From NCBI GenBank assembly GCA_021731425.1, contig JAKFXJ010000078.1:1-14631 (forward strand): DNA of 14,631 nt, in the 5' to 3' direction. Numbering within the stretch: position 1 is the stretch's first letter; each line of letters begins with the position of its first letter. This DNA is from Limnohabitans sp. Lineage in GTDB: Bacteria; Pseudomonadota; Gammaproteobacteria; Burkholderiales; Burkholderiaceae_C. The notes under the pieces were generated by a model. The model was not told the DNA's origin. It ran no database searches and was given only the letters and a program-made list of their open reading frames with translations. This document shows positions 1 through 8,008 of the stretch, one piece after another. Made by a program: the position numbers and the translations under genes.

Positions 1-580
1 GATCGGTACGCTGCTCGACACGTGCGCTTTCGACGGTGTAGCTCACACGCTTGACGGGTGAGAACGAAGCGTCGAGCACGATACGACCCAAAGCTTTGGT
101 CGGCTCATCGGCATAGCGACGCATGCTGCCTGGCACATAACCACGGCCTTTTTCGACCTTGATTTGCATGTCCAGTTTGCCGCCTTGCGACAAATTGGCA
201 ATCACATGCTCAGGATTGATGATCTCGACATCGTGTGGTGTCTGGATGTCAGCCGCAGTGACAGGGCCTTCTCCATCCTTGCGCAGGCTGAGCGTGACTT
301 CATCGCGGTTGTGCAACTTGAAGACAACACCTTTGAGGTTCAACAGGATGTTCACCACATCTTGCTGAACGCCATCAATGGAGGAGTACTCGTGCACGAC
401 ACCAGCGATGGTGACTTCAGTGGCGGAATAACCGACCATGGAAGACAACAAAACACGGCGCAGGGCGTTACCCAGTGTGTGGCCATAACCACGCTCAAAA
501 GGCTCCAACGTGACTTTGGCACGGTTGGCAGCCAATTGTTCGACCTGGATTGCTTTGGGTTTCAACAGATTGGTTTGCAT
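1..580 (-). CDS. rpoA: RNA polymerase alpha subunit, N-terminal part (cut by window edge)
   Basis: This is the alpha subunit of RNA polymerase, which dimerises to nucleate core enzyme assembly and contacts activators and UP elements through its C-terminal domain. Only the first 193 codons are here; the frame runs open to position 1, so the linker and C-terminal domain lie outside. The ATG at 578-580 follows an AGAGGAAG ribosome binding site. The start reads [16 protein letters not shown], then the conserved stretch [20 protein letters not shown] (about residues 33-52) at the dimerisation interface. Later comes [16 protein letters not shown], also typical of the N-terminal domain. It is the last gene of the alpha cluster seen here, 100 nt downstream of rpsD. 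rplQ would be expected next, outside the window. No frameshift or odd residue is seen. Confidence 0.97.
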   Translation of the reverse strand, partial: MQTNLLKPKAIQVEQLAANRAKVTLEPFERGYGHTLGNALRRVLLSSMVGYSATEVTIAGVVHEYSSIDGVQQDVVNILLNLKGVVFKLHNRDEVTLSLRKDGEGPVTAADIQTPHDVEIINPEHVIANLSQGGKLDMQIKVEKGRGYVPGSMRRYADEPTKALGRIVLDASFSPVKRVSYTVESARVEQRTD

Positions 581-601
581 TCAGACTTCCTCTCAATACC
601 C

Positions 602-662
602 CCGGTTCGTTACACCGGTAAGGCTGATGAAGCACCCGACCCACAATGCCTTGTGCGTCGGG
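602..662 (-). promoter_or_regulatory. Two tandem hairpins in the rpsD-rpoA intercistronic gap
   Basis: On the minus-strand transcript, two inverted repeats lie between the rpsD stop and the rpoA ribosome binding site. The first (635-662) pairs CCCGAC with GTCGGG, has a single G-G mismatch, then pairs CACAA with TTGTG around a 4-nt loop. The second (602-618) pairs CCGGT with ACCGG around a 7-nt loop. Neither is followed by a T run, so they do not look like intrinsic terminators. They could be RNA-processing or stability elements, or part of translational control of rpoA. The pairing is read directly; the role is inference. Confidence 0.55.
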
Positions 663-680
663 AACGATTGAAACAGCGTA

Positions 681-1304
681 TTAACGAGAATACAGTTCGA
701 CGATCAACGATTCGTTGATATCAGCACCGAATTCGTCGCGGTCAGGCACTTTCTTGAAAGTACCTTCGGCTTTGTCGGCATTGACTTCGACCCATGCAGG
801 CATACCGACTTGGGCAGCCAATTGCAGAGCTTCAACCACGCGGTTTTGCTTCTTGGATTTTTCACGAACGGCCACCACATCACCGGCCTTGACCAGGTAT
901 GAAGGGATGTTCACGGATTGACCGTTCACGGTGATGGCTTTGTGTGAAACCATTTGACGGGCTTCTGCACGTGTCGAGCCAAAGCCCATGCGGTAAACCA
1001 CGTTGTCCAGACGGCACTCGAGCAAGGCCAACAGGTTAGAGCCTGTGTTGCCTTTGCGGCGATCTGCCTCTGCAAAGTAGCGGCGGAACTGCTTCTCGAG
1101 CACGCCGTACATGCGTTTGACTTTTTGTTTTTCACGCAGTTGCAGACCGTAGTCCGATGTGCGCTGGCCCGAAGTGCGACCGTGTTGGCCTGGCTTGGAG
1201 TCGAACTTGGACTTGTCCGCAATGGAGCGACGTGCGCTCTTGAGGAACAGGTCGGTGCCTTCACGGCGGGAGAGTTTGGCCTTGGGGCCGAGGTAGCGTG
1301 CCAC
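681..1304 (-). CDS. rpsD: 30S ribosomal protein S4
   Basis: S4 is a primary 16S rRNA binder that starts assembly of the 30S body and guards decoding accuracy. In E. coli it also represses its own operon. The 207-residue product has the usual length. It begins [16 protein letters not shown] and carries the S4 RNA-binding domain from about residue 95 ([14 protein letters not shown], then [18 protein letters not shown]). The N-terminal part has no CxxC zinc cluster, so this is the zinc-free form. The start is a GTG at 1302-1304, chosen because AAAGGA sits 7-8 nt upstream and the homologous N-terminus begins there. Both flanking gaps (86 and 100 nt) are long for this operon, and each holds paired hairpins, which fits some extra control around rpsD. 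Confidence 0.98.
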   Translation of the reverse strand: MARYLGPKAKLSRREGTDLFLKSARRSIADKSKFDSKPGQHGRTSGQRTSDYGLQLREKQKVKRMYGVLEKQFRRYFAEADRRKGNTGSNLLALLECRLDNVVYRMGFGSTRAEARQMVSHKAITVNGQSVNIPSYLVKAGDVVAVREKSKKQNRVVEALQLAAQVGMPAWVEVNADKAEGTFKKVPDRDEFGADINESLIVELYSR

Positions 1305-1326
1305 TTGATTTTCCTTTATGCAGCTG

Positions 1327-1372
1327 CCGCATCAACAAATGCGGGAGCCAGGCGATGCAAGCATGGCCTGGC
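1327..1372 (-). promoter_or_regulatory. Two tandem hairpins in the rpsK-rpsD gap
   Basis: On the minus-strand transcript the first hairpin (1347-1372) is a perfect 7-bp stem, GCCAGGC with GCCTGGC, around a 12-nt loop that is itself self-complementary (ATGC-TT-GCAT). The second (1327-1344) is a perfect 6-bp stem, CCGCAT with ATGCGG, around a 6-nt loop. It ends about 10 nt before the AAAGGA site of rpsD. No T run follows, so termination is unlikely. Being so close to the ribosome binding site, the second hairpin could affect rpsD translation. The stems are seen; regulation is inference. Confidence 0.55.
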
Positions 1373-1390
1373 GGTGGGCTTGGTTTGAAA

Positions 1391-1795
1391 TTAGATACGA
1401 CGGCGCTTTTGAGGGCGGCAGCCGTTGTGAGGGACCGGTGTCACATCGGCAATCGATGTGATACGGATGCCCAATGCACCCAAGGCACGAACCGAAGACT
1501 CGCGACCAGGACCGGGGCCCTTGATCTCTACGTCGAGGTTTTTGATGCCTTGCTCTTGCGCAGCACGACCTGCCACTTCAGAAGCGACCTGAGCTGCAAA
1601 GGGTGTCGATTTACGCGAACCCTTGAAACCCTGGCCACCCGATGAGGCCCACGACAAGGCATTGCCCTGGCGATCGGTGATCGTGATGATGGTGTTGTTG
1701 AACGAAGCGTGAACGTGAGCAATACCGTCGGCAATGTTCTTGCGGACTTTTTTGCGGACACGTTGTGCGGCGCTGTTTGATTGTGCTTTTGCCAT
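1391..1795 (-). CDS. rpsK: 30S ribosomal protein S11
   Basis: S11 sits on the platform of the 30S subunit near the E site, next to S7 and S18, and helps shape the mRNA exit region. The 134-residue protein shows the conserved blocks [15 protein letters not shown] (residues 27-41), [18 protein letters not shown] (about 93-110) and the basic C-terminus [12 protein letters not shown]. The ATG at 1793-1795 gives the expected MAKAQSNS start; the ribosome binding site is weak (GAGAGA). It lies 19 nt downstream of rpsM and is probably translated from the same message. Nothing unusual is seen in the protein. Confidence 0.98.
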   Translation of the reverse strand: MAKAQSNSAAQRVRKKVRKNIADGIAHVHASFNNTIITITDRQGNALSWASSGGQGFKGSRKSTPFAAQVASEVAGRAAQEQGIKNLDVEIKGPGPGRESSVRALGALGIRITSIADVTPVPHNGCRPQKRRRI

Positions 1796-1814
1796 GGTGG
1801 TCTCTCAATCCTGC

Positions 1815-2180
1815 TTATTTCTTCAGAGCCGCAGCGCCTTTGCGCGGACCCTTGCGAGTACGTGCATTGGTACGTGTACGCTGACCGCGCATGGGCAGAC
1901 CGCGACGGTGGCGGAAACCACGGTAGCAACCAATGTCCATCAAACGCTTGATGTTCATGGTGGTTTCGCGGCGCAAGTCACCTTCAATGGTGAACACTGC
2001 GATTTGGTCGCGAATTTTTTCCAAGTCTGCGTCGGTCAGGTCCTTGATCTTCTTCGAATATGCAATGCCGGAAGCTTCGCAAATTTGTCGAGCGCGGGTG
2101 CGACCAATACCAAAAATGGCTGTCAAGCCAATTTCAGCATGTTTGTGCGGCGGAATGTTGATGCCAGCGATACGTGCCAT
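1815..2180 (-). CDS. rpsM: 30S ribosomal protein S13
   Basis: S13 lies in the head of the 30S subunit, touches the P-site tRNA through its tail and forms bridges to the 50S subunit. The 121-residue product begins [14 protein letters not shown] and has the helix-turn region around [11 protein letters not shown] (residues 24-34). The signature [20 protein letters not shown] (about 87-106) is followed by a lysine-rich tail ending in KK. The ATG at 2178-2180 follows AGAGGA. It is 24 nt from rpmJ upstream and 19 nt from rpsK downstream. In E. coli the alpha operon starts at this gene; here the run continues from rpmJ with no visible promoter in the short gap. Confidence 0.98.
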   Translation of the reverse strand: MARIAGINIPPHKHAEIGLTAIFGIGRTRARQICEASGIAYSKKIKDLTDADLEKIRDQIAVFTIEGDLRRETTMNIKRLMDIGCYRGFRHRRGLPMRGQRTRTNARTRKGPRKGAAALKK

Positions 2181-2204
2181 TTTCGTCCTCTAAAACTAAT
2201 TCAA

Positions 2205-2318
2205 TCAGCCTTGACGCTGCTTGTGACGTGGATCGGTGCAGATCACACGAACAACGCCTTTACGGCGGATGACTTTGCAGTTACGGCAAATTTTTTTCAC
2301 CGAAGCAGAAACTCTCAT
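2205..2318 (-). CDS. rpmJ: 50S ribosomal protein L36
   Basis: L36 is the smallest 50S protein, a zinc-ribbon protein that helps organise 23S rRNA near the peptidyl transferase region. The gene codes for only 37 residues. The ATG at 2316-2318 is preceded by TAGGAGAG and gives [20 protein letters not shown]. Cysteines 11, 14 and 27 and histidine 32 form the expected zinc site, so this is the zinc-binding form. The frame ends with a TGA at 2205-2207. It sits between secY and rpsM, as in E. coli. Length and motif leave little doubt. Confidence 0.97.
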   Translation of the reverse strand: MRVSASVKKICRNCKVIRRKGVVRVICTDPRHKQRQG

Positions 2319-2422
2319 GGTTCTCTCCTAAAACTCATCGATACCCAGACTTTGCAGACCAGGTGAAAAATATGGCCCTTTGCTGAAGCTCAGGGTTCTT
2401 TACCAAACTTGCATCAAGTCAC

Positions 2423-3742
2423 TCAGGACTTGAAGTTCGCCTTCTTCAAAAGCGAGTCATATTGTTGCGACATCAAGTAGTTTTGTACTTGAGCCATGAA
2501 ATCCATTGTCACGACCACAATGATCAGCAGGGAAGTGCCGCCAAAGTAAAACGGAACATTGTATTTCAGAATCAAAAATTCAGGCAGCAAACACACAAAA
2601 GTGATGTAAGCGGCGCCCACTGCGGTCAAACGCAGCAAAATCTTGTCGATGTACTTGGCTGTTTGATCACCTGGACGAATGCCGGGAATGAAAGCACCAC
2701 TTTTCTTCAGGTTGTCTGCAGTTTCACGGCTATTAAAAACCAGCGCCGTGTAAAAGAAGCAGAAGAAAATAATGGCAGCAGCGTAGAACATCACATAAAC
2801 CGGCTGTCCAGGTGCCAAAGCATTGGCCACATCTTTGAAGAATCGAACAACGACGCTTTCGGATGTTCCGGAGCTGAACCAACCAATCAAAGTTGCCGGC
2901 AAGAGAATGATCGACGAGGCAAAGATCGGAGGAATCACACCCGCCATGTTCAGTTTGAGCGGCAAGTGCGACGATTGACCGCCATACACCTTGTTGCCCA
3001 CCTGACGACGTGCGTAATTGACCAAAATCTTGCGCTGACCACGTTCCACGAAAACCACGAAGTAAGTGACCAGAGCCACCACCACAATGATCAACATCGA
3101 GATCAAAGGATTCATCGCACCGGTACGTACCAGCTCAAACAATCCACCCAAAGCACTTGGCAAACCAGCAGCGATGCCAGCAAAGATCAAAATCGAGATG
3201 CCGTTGCCCAAACCACGCTCAGTGATTTGTTCACCCAACCACATCAAGAACATCGAACCAGCAGTCAAACTGACAACTGCCGTCATTCGAAAGCCCATAC
3301 CAGGATTGATCACCAAGCCAGCAGATGCTTCCAATGCAACGGCAATACCAAAAGACTGAAACAGTGCCAAACCCAATGCACCAAATCGTGTGTATTGGGT
3401 GATCTTGCGACGACCCGCTTCACCTTCTTTTTTCATTTGCTCGAACGCAGGAACCACGTAAGTCATCAACTGCATCACAATGGATGCGGAGATGTAGGGC
3501 ATGATGCCCAAAGCAAATATGGTGAAACGCGATAGCGCACCGCCCGAGAACATGTTGAACAAGTTCAAAATGCCGCCCTGTTGACCATTGAACAACTGCT
3601 TGAGTTGGTCTGGGTCAATGCCAGGCACAGGAATATGCGCACCGATACGGTAGACCACCAACGCCAACAGCAGGAAGACCAGACGACGACGCAAGTCACC
3701 GTACTTGCCTGCTTTGGCTGTTTGATTAGCGTTGGTTGCCAC
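2423..3742 (-). CDS. secY: SecY, channel subunit of the Sec translocon
   Basis: SecY is the inner-membrane channel through which SecA or ribosomes push proteins across or into the membrane, with SecE and SecG. The 439-residue protein has ten clear hydrophobic segments. Recognisable parts are the plug region near [20 protein letters not shown] (67-86), the cytosolic loop [14 protein letters not shown] (108-121) and the SecA/ribosome-contacting loop [13 protein letters not shown] (353-365). The start is a GTG at 3740-3742, giving [10 protein letters not shown]. The only ribosome binding site there is a weak GAG or GGA, so translation may depend on coupling to rplO, 22 nt upstream. Downstream, rpmJ follows after 104 nt. 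infA, which sits in that gap in several Burkholderiales, is absent. Confidence 0.98.
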   Translation of the reverse strand: MATNANQTAKAGKYGDLRRRLVFLLLALVVYRIGAHIPVPGIDPDQLKQLFNGQQGGILNLFNMFSGGALSRFTIFALGIMPYISASIVMQLMTYVVPAFEQMKKEGEAGRRKITQYTRFGALGLALFQSFGIAVALEASAGLVINPGMGFRMTAVVSLTAGSMFLMWLGEQITERGLGNGISILIFAGIAAGLPSALGGLFELVRTGAMNPLISMLIIVVVALVTYFVVFVERGQRKILVNYARRQVGNKVYGGQSSHLPLKLNMAGVIPPIFASSIILLPATLIGWFSSGTSESVVVRFFKDVANALAPGQPVYVMFYAAAIIFFCFFYTALVFNSRETADNLKKSGAFIPGIRPGDQTAKYIDKILLRLTAVGAAYITFVCLLPEFLILKYNVPFYFGGTSLLIIVVVTMDFMAQVQNYLMSQQYDSLLKKANFKS

Positions 3743-3764
3743 GTTGTTTCTCGTCCATCAAGTT

Positions 3765-4196
3765 TCAGGCCACGGAGCCGCCGGCTGCTTCAATCGCTGC
3801 CTTAGCACCTGCAGTAGCGCCAATGCCCGTCAGCTTGACGGCTTTGGTCAACTCACCTGTGTTGATGACTTTGACGACTTTGGCCATATGCGCCACCAGA
3901 CCGGCTTGCTTCAGAGACAAAACATCAACTTCAGCCATGTCCAAACGCGACAGCGTGGTCAAGGTGATTTCGGCGTTGTACTTGAGAGTTTGAGATTTGA
4001 AGCCACGCTTAGGCAAACGGCGCTGCAAAGGCATTTGACCGCCTTCGAAACCCACTTTGTGGTAGCCACCGGAACGAGACTTCTGACCTTTGTGACCACG
4101 GCCGGCGGTTTTACCCAGACCGGAACCGATACCACGGCCCACGCGACGTGCCGCGTGCTTAGAGCCTTCTGCGGGCTTGATGCTATTGAGTTCCAT
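3765..4196 (-). CDS. rplO: 50S ribosomal protein L15
   Basis: L15 is a late-assembling 50S protein that threads a long basic extension into 23S rRNA. The product is 143 residues. It has the Gly/Arg/Lys-rich N-terminal extension (about residues 16-45, with [20 protein letters not shown]) followed by [15 protein letters not shown], both standard. Two ATG codons lie side by side (4197-4199 and 4194-4196). The second is chosen because it gives the family's MELNSIKP start and a better 6-nt spacing from AGAGG. The first would add one Met with only 3 nt of spacing. rpmD ends 10 nt upstream. Confidence 0.96.
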   Translation of the reverse strand: MELNSIKPAEGSKHAARRVGRGIGSGLGKTAGRGHKGQKSRSGGYHKVGFEGGQMPLQRRLPKRGFKSQTLKYNAEITLTTLSRLDMAEVDVLSLKQAGLVAHMAKVVKVINTGELTKAVKLTGIGATAGAKAAIEAAGGSVA

Positions 4197-4206
4197 CATC
4201 GGCCTC

Positions 4207-4389
4207 TTAGAGAACTTTGACCAGGTAGCTGATCTTGTTGATCATGCCGCGCACTGCGGGCGTGTCTTGCAACTCGCTCACAGAGTTCAGCTTGCGCAAA
4301 CCCAAGCCACGCACTGTGGCGCGGTGGGAAACTTTGGTACCAATCGGGCTGCGAACCAGTTGGACTTTCACAGTTGTTGCTGTCGTCAT
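4207..4389 (-). CDS. rpmD: 50S ribosomal protein L30
   Basis: L30 is a small non-essential 50S protein that binds domain II of 23S rRNA. The gene gives 60 residues: [20 protein letters not shown], then [20 protein letters not shown] and a C-terminal IDKISYLV-like segment (here [11 protein letters not shown]). That matches the family in length and pattern. The ATG at 4387-4389 follows GGAG with 7-nt spacing. It lies 14 nt after rpsE and 10 nt before rplO, so the three are probably translated from one message. Nothing unusual is visible. Confidence 0.97.
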   Translation of the reverse strand: MTTATTVKVQLVRSPIGTKVSHRATVRGLGLRKLNSVSELQDTPAVRGMINKISYLVKVL

Positions 4390-4403
4390 GTTCGTTCTCC
4401 GGT

Positions 4404-4922
4404 TCAGCCGAACAGCTCTTCAACCGACTTGCCGCGCTTGGCAGCCACGTTGGAAGCTGTTGTGCAGTTGGACAAAGCGTCCAAAGTGGCACGAACCATG
4501 TTGTAAGGGTTGGACGAACCGTGGCTCTTGGCCACGATGTCGGTGATACCCACCACTTCGAACACAGCACGCATAGGGCCACCAGCAATGATGCCGGTAC
4601 CTTTGGGGGCTGGTGCCATCATGACGCGGGCTGCGCCATGGTGACCGTTCACTGCGTGGTGAATCGTGCCATTTTTGAGGTGGACTTTGGACAGGTTGCG
4701 ACGAGCTTCTTCCATCGCCTTTTGCACGGCTGCTGGCACTTCTTTCGACTTGCCCTTACCCATGCCGACCTTGCCATCGCCGTCACCCACCACAGTCAAA
4801 GCTGCGAAACCGAGAATACGGCCGCCTTTCACCACTTTGGTAACGCGGTTGACCGCGATCATCTTTTCGCGGAGACCGTCTTCAGGACCGTCGTTCTGCG
4901 GTTTTGCTGTAAATTTAGCCAT
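4404..4922 (-). CDS. rpsE: 30S ribosomal protein S5
   Basis: S5 binds the 30S body near the mRNA entry site and takes part in decoding fidelity and helicase activity of the ribosome. The 172-residue product has the N-terminal double-stranded RNA-binding fold, seen as [19 protein letters not shown] (18-36), [20 protein letters not shown] (39-58) and [14 protein letters not shown]. The C-terminal domain follows with [20 protein letters not shown] (104-122) and [21 protein letters not shown]. The ATG at 4920-4922 has GGAG 7 nt upstream. It ends 14 nt before rpmD. All key blocks are intact. Confidence 0.98.
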   Translation of the reverse strand: MAKFTAKPQNDGPEDGLREKMIAVNRVTKVVKGGRILGFAALTVVGDGDGKVGMGKGKSKEVPAAVQKAMEEARRNLSKVHLKNGTIHHAVNGHHGAARVMMAPAPKGTGIIAGGPMRAVFEVVGITDIVAKSHGSSNPYNMVRATLDALSNCTTASNVAAKRGKSVEELFG

Positions 4923-4939
4923 TTGTATCTCCGATCCGT

Positions 4940-5305
4940 TTAGAACTGCAGACCTGCTTCACGGGCTGCTTCGGCCAAAGCCTTGACGCGACCGTGGTAA
5001 GCGAAACCTGCGCGGTCGAAGGCGACCTTCTCAACGCCAGCAGCTTTTGCTTTTTCAGCAATGCGCTTGCCGATGACGGTGGCTGCAGCGGCATTGCCGC
5101 CTTTGCCTGCTGCACCCAGAGCCGTGCGCACTTCTGCTTCGGCGGTGGAGGCACTGGCCAAAACTTTGGTACCACAGCCAGAGATAACGCTGGCGTAGAT
5201 ATGCAAGTTCGTGCGACTCACGGTCAAACGGGCCACGCCTTGCTGTGCAATGCGGATGCGTGTTTGGCGTGCACGACGCAGACGCTGCTCTTTCTTGGTC
5301 AACAT
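4940..5305 (-). CDS. rplR: 50S ribosomal protein L18
   Basis: L18 binds 5S rRNA with L5 and L25 and carries it into the central protuberance of the 50S subunit. The 121-residue protein has a basic N-terminus ([19 protein letters not shown]), the central [15 protein letters not shown] (26-40) and the conserved C-terminus [20 protein letters not shown]. The ATG at 5303-5305 has a strong AAGGAG site. That site overlaps the TAA stop of rplF (TAAGGAG), which points to translational coupling of the two genes. rpsE follows after 17 nt. Confidence 0.98.
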   Translation of the reverse strand: MLTKKEQRLRRARQTRIRIAQQGVARLTVSRTNLHIYASVISGCGTKVLASASTAEAEVRTALGAAGKGGNAAAATVIGKRIAEKAKAAGVEKVAFDRAGFAYHGRVKALAEAAREAGLQF

Positions 5306-5316
5306 GATGCAGCTCC

Positions 5317-5850
5317 TTATTTCTTCTTGGTCTCTTTGATCGTGATCTTCTCATCCGAATAACGGATGCCTTTGCCTTTGTAGGGCTCAGGTGGGCGAAC
5401 AGCACGGATCTCAGCAGCAATTTGGCCAACACGTTGACGGTCAGCACCCTTGATCACGATTTCAGTCGCGCTGGGTGCGGCCACCGTGATGCCAGCAGGC
5501 ATATCGATGTTGACGGGATGGGAGTAACCCACGGCCAGGTTCAATTTGGCGCCAGAGGCGGCCGCTTTGTAACCCACACCGACCAGGTTCAGCTTCTTTT
5601 CGAAACCTTTAGTCACACCAGTAACCATGTTGTTCACCAGCTGACGCATGGTGCCACTCATGGCATTGGCTTCACGTGAATCATTGACCGGTGCAAAGCT
5701 CAGTTTGCCGCCTTCGTTGTTCACGGTCACCAGTGTGTTGGCGGAGATGGCCAGTTGACCACCTGTGCCTTTCACACTGATCTGTGTTGCATTGATCGAC
5801 ACATCCACACCAGCGGGGATGGTCACAGGCATTTTTCCTACGCGGGACAT
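5317..5850 (-). CDS. rplF: 50S ribosomal protein L6
   Basis: L6 lies near the GTPase-associated centre of the 50S subunit, contacting the sarcin-ricin region. The product is 177 residues, made of two similar alpha/beta domains. [17 protein letters not shown] opens it, GVGYKA (91-96) begins the second domain, and the signature [11 protein letters not shown] lies at 154-164, with a KETKKK tail. An in-frame ATG 19 codons earlier (5907) lies inside rpsH and has no support from homology. The chosen ATG at 5848-5850 has GGGAG 7-8 nt upstream and matches the family start. It lies 13 nt after rpsH and 11 nt before rplR. Confidence 0.97.
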   Translation of the reverse strand: MSRVGKMPVTIPAGVDVSINATQISVKGTGGQLAISANTLVTVNNEGGKLSFAPVNDSREANAMSGTMRQLVNNMVTGVTKGFEKKLNLVGVGYKAAASGAKLNLAVGYSHPVNIDMPAGITVAAPSATEIVIKGADRQRVGQIAAEIRAVRPPEPYKGKGIRYSDEKITIKETKKK

Positions 5851-5863
5851 TCTTTTTCTCCCT

Positions 5864-6259
5864 TTAAGCGACGTAGCACAGCACTTCGCCGCCGACACCG
5901 GCTGCACGTGCTTTGCGATCAGTCATCACGCCCTGAGGTGTGGTGACGATGGCCACGCCCAAGCCGTTTTGGACTTGAGGAATAGCATCACGGCCTTTGT
6001 ACACACGCAGGCCAGGGCGGCTAACGCGCTCGATACGCTCGATGACCGGACGGCCAGCGTAGTACTTCAGGGCGATTTCGAGGGTGGCTTTGCCATCTTC
6101 GGTTTTGACTTGGAAGCCATCAATGTAGCCCTCATCTTTCAGCACTTGGGCAATGGCCACCTTCACTTTGGAAGAAGGCACCATTACAGCGGCCTTGGCC
6201 ACCATTTGTGCGTTGCGAATGCGGGTCAACAGATCGGCAATAGGATCACTCATGCTCAT
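5864..6259 (-). CDS. rpsH: 30S ribosomal protein S8
   Basis: S8 is a primary 16S rRNA binder of the 30S platform; in E. coli it also represses the spc operon by binding mRNA near the start of rplE. The 131-residue product begins [18 protein letters not shown] and ends with the conserved [12 protein letters not shown] (107-118) and GGEVLCYVA. The first ATG (6257-6259) is preferred over the one two codons later because GGAG lies 8 nt upstream and the MSMSDP start is common in this lineage. The lysine/arginine patches and the beta-rich C-terminal domain look normal. Whether an S8 target exists at the rplX-rplE junction here was not resolved. Confidence 0.97.
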   Translation of the reverse strand: MSMSDPIADLLTRIRNAQMVAKAAVMVPSSKVKVAIAQVLKDEGYIDGFQVKTEDGKATLEIALKYYAGRPVIERIERVSRPGLRVYKGRDAIPQVQNGLGVAIVTTPQGVMTDRKARAAGVGGEVLCYVA

Positions 6260-6277
6260 GTTGTTATCTCCTGCCGA

Positions 6278-6583
6278 TTACCAGCTGGCCTTGGTCACGC
6301 CCGGGATATGACCAGCGAAGGCCATTTCACGGATCTTGGCGCGGCCCAGACCAAATTGACGGAACGTACCGCGTGGGCGACCGGTGATTTCACAGCGGTT
6401 GCGTTGACGGGTCGGGTTGGCGTTGCGTGGGAGCTTTTGCAGACCCAGACGGGCAGCTGCACGCTCTTCATCGCTGCGCTTGGCATCGTTGGCAACGGCC
6501 TTCAATTCCGCGTATTTCTTCGCGAATTTGGCTGCCAGTTTTTCACGCTTGAGCTCGCGCTCGATCAAAGCTACTTTAGCCAC
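6278..6583 (-). CDS. rpsN: 30S ribosomal protein S14 (zinc-free type)
   Basis: S14 sits in the head of the 30S subunit near the A site. The product is 101 residues, the long zinc-independent form. The core [19 protein letters not shown] (61-79) has only one cysteine (C64) in place of the zinc ribbon, and the C-terminus is IPGVTKASW. The longest open frame would start at 6637, inside rplE, adding 18 non-homologous residues. The real start is a GTG at 6581-6583, giving [13 protein letters not shown]. Its site, GAGG at 6590-6593, overlaps the rplE stop (TGAGG), with 6-nt spacing. This suggests coupling to rplE. Confidence 0.97.
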   Translation of the reverse strand: MAKVALIERELKREKLAAKFAKKYAELKAVANDAKRSDEERAAARLGLQKLPRNANPTRQRNRCEITGRPRGTFRQFGLGRAKIREMAFAGHIPGVTKASW

Positions 6584-6591
6584 GTGGCACC

Positions 6592-7131
6592 TCAGTTCTT
6601 GAAGGGGAAGCGGAAAGCTGCCAAGAGTGCTTTGCACTCTTCGTCAGACTTGGCCGTGGTGGTGATGCTGATGTTGAGACCGCGCAAGGCATCGACCTTG
6701 TCGTACTCAATCTCAGGGAAAATGATCTGCTCTTTGACGCCGATGTTGTAGTTGCCGCGGCCATCGAAGGCACGACCAGAAATACCACGGAAGTCACGCA
6801 CGCGGGGCAGAGCCACGGTCACGAAACGGTCCAGGAATTCATACATCTGAACGCCGCGCAAGGTCACCATGCAGCCGATAGGCTGTTGTTCACGGATCTT
6901 GAAGCCGGCAATCGCTTTCTTGGCTTTGGTGACAACAGGCTTCTGGCCCGCAATCTTGGTCAAGTCGCTCACAGCGTGGTCCATGACTTTTTTGTCAGCC
7001 ACGGCTTCAGACACACCCATGTTCAGGGTGATCTTGGTGATGCGAGGCACCTGCATGGGCGACGTGTAGCCAAATTTGGCTGTCAGGTCAGCAGCGATTT
7101 TCTCGCGGAAGAGTTGTTGCAAACGTGCCAT
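6592..7131 (-). CDS. rplE: 50S ribosomal protein L5
   Basis: L5 binds 5S rRNA and forms the intersubunit bridge to S13 in the central protuberance. The 179-residue product shows [20 protein letters not shown] (29-48), then [19 protein letters not shown] (62-80), [20 protein letters not shown] (108-127) and a C-terminus ending AFRFPFKN. The ATG at 7129-7131 comes only 2 nt after the rplX stop (TAA-GC-ATG), with AAGG inside the rplX end, so its translation is likely tied to rplX. This junction is where S8 binds mRNA in E. coli; I did not recognise a clear equivalent by eye. Confidence 0.98.
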   Translation of the reverse strand: MARLQQLFREKIAADLTAKFGYTSPMQVPRITKITLNMGVSEAVADKKVMDHAVSDLTKIAGQKPVVTKAKKAIAGFKIREQQPIGCMVTLRGVQMYEFLDRFVTVALPRVRDFRGISGRAFDGRGNYNIGVKEQIIFPEIEYDKVDALRGLNISITTTAKSDEECKALLAAFRFPFKN

Positions 7132-7133
7132 GC

Positions 7134-7454
7134 TTATGCCACCTTGATTTCTTCGCCGCTGGACTTGTAAACGCGAACGCGCTTGCCGTCAGCCTGCAAC
7201 TTGATGCCCACGCGATCAGCCTTGCCAGTCGCAGCGTTGAAAATCGCCACGTTGGATTGGTGAATCGGCATAGCCTTTTCGATGATGCCGCCAGTTGTGC
7301 CCTTCATTGGGTTTGGCTTGGCGTGTTTTTTGACGATGTTGATACCGTCAATCAGGAGGTGTGAGTCGCTGGCCCGCGACGACACTTTGCCGCGCTTGCC
7401 CTTGTCACGACCTGTGATGACGATGACTTCGTCGCCTGTGCGAATCTTGTTCAT
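7134..7454 (-). CDS. rplX: 50S ribosomal protein L24
   Basis: L24 is an early-assembly 50S protein that binds the 5' domain of 23S rRNA close to the peptide exit tunnel. The 106-residue protein opens with a KOW motif, [20 protein letters not shown] (7-26). It continues with [13 protein letters not shown] and [18 protein letters not shown], typical of the family. The ATG at 7452-7454 has AAGGA 6 nt upstream. That site overlaps the rplN stop (TAAGGA), so rplN and rplX are probably translationally coupled. rplE follows after just 2 nt. Confidence 0.98.
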   Translation of the reverse strand: MNKIRTGDEVIVITGRDKGKRGKVSSRASDSHLLIDGINIVKKHAKPNPMKGTTGGIIEKAMPIHQSNVAIFNAATGKADRVGIKLQADGKRVRVYKSSGEEIKVA

Positions 7455-7463
7455 GGCGCGTCC

Positions 7464-7832
7464 TTACAGTACTTCAGGAGCCAAGGACACGATCTTCATA
7501 AACTTCTCGGTACGCAGTTCACGCGTGACCGGGCCGAAGATGCGGGTGCCGATGGGCTCCAACTTGGCGTTCAGCAACACAGCGGCGTTGCCATCGAATT
7601 TGATGAGCGAACCATCGCCACGGCGAATGCCTTTGGCAGTGCGAACCACCACAGCACTGTAGATCTCGCCTTTTTTGACGCGACCACGTGGGGCAGCTTC
7701 TTTGATGCTCACTTTGATGATGTCGCCAACACTTGCATAGCGACGCTTGGACCCGCCGAGCACCTTAATGCACAGCACGGACTTGGCGCCGGTGTTGTCG
7801 GCCACATCCAACCGAGATTCTGTCTGGATCAT
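7464..7832 (-). CDS. rplN: 50S ribosomal protein L14
   Basis: L14 lies at the subunit interface, takes part in intersubunit bridges and is the docking site of the silencing factor RsfS. The 122-residue product begins [20 protein letters not shown]. It shows [20 protein letters not shown] (21-40), [10 protein letters not shown] and [14 protein letters not shown] (93-106), all strongly conserved. The ATG at 7830-7832 has only a weak GGGA site upstream. This is the first gene of the minus-strand ribosomal run. The usual upstream partner rpsQ is missing, and the next gene is glpK, 271 nt away. A promoter candidate lies about 150 nt upstream. Confidence 0.98.
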   Translation of the reverse strand: MIQTESRLDVADNTGAKSVLCIKVLGGSKRRYASVGDIIKVSIKEAAPRGRVKKGEIYSAVVVRTAKGIRRGDGSLIKFDGNAAVLLNAKLEPIGTRIFGPVTRELRTEKFMKIVSLAPEVL

Positions 7833-7954
7833 TTCTTTGTTCCCAACTTGTATTCTTAATCTGCCAGCCCAAAAGCCAACATATCAGAATCAGTCTTGGA
7901 CCCGTCATTCACACAGCGAACCACTCGCTTTGCTTCAGTTTGGGCAGATACCTA

Positions 7955-7970
7955 CGCCTTTTGCAAGGCG
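7955..7970 (-). promoter_or_regulatory. Hairpin with GCAA tetraloop in the rplN leader
   Basis: On the minus strand CGCCTT pairs perfectly with AAGGCG around a GCAA loop, a member of the very stable GNRA class. It begins just downstream of the expected transcription start (about 7973) and some 120 nt before the rplN ATG, so it would be near the 5' end of the spc message. It could protect the 5' end or serve in autoregulation. Only the pairing is seen; the function is inference. Confidence 0.45.
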
Positions 7971-7979
7971 AAGCCCACG

Positions 7980-8008
7980 ATTATGCCTGTAAAAAAGGCC
8001 GTGCGCAA
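7980..8008 (-). promoter_or_regulatory. Likely sigma-70 promoter of the rplN-rpoA run
   Basis: On the minus strand TTGCGC (8003-8008) is followed by an exact 17-nt spacer and CATAAT (7980-7985), five of six matches to the -10 consensus. The -35 matches three of six, including TTG. The start would be near 7973, leaving a leader of about 140 nt before rplN. The position, between the end of glpK and the first ribosomal gene, is where a promoter is needed. The promoter has not been tested. Confidence 0.55.

Noticed and set aside
2350..2400. Terminator-like sequence between secY and rpmJ (CCCT...AGGG followed shortly by T5 on the minus strand)
   Set aside because: The stem is only 3-4 bp with bulges, and four nt separate it from the T run. 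It is too weak to call.
2462..3535. 357-codon plus-strand frame opposite secY
   Set aside because: Its product is rich in Gln, His and Asn with no motif, as expected from the reverse complement of membrane-protein codons. SecY on the minus strand is intact.
5765..6751. 328-codon plus-strand frame spanning rplF, rpsH, rpsN and rplE
   Set aside because: It crosses four intact ribosomal genes on the other strand and has no recognisable domain.
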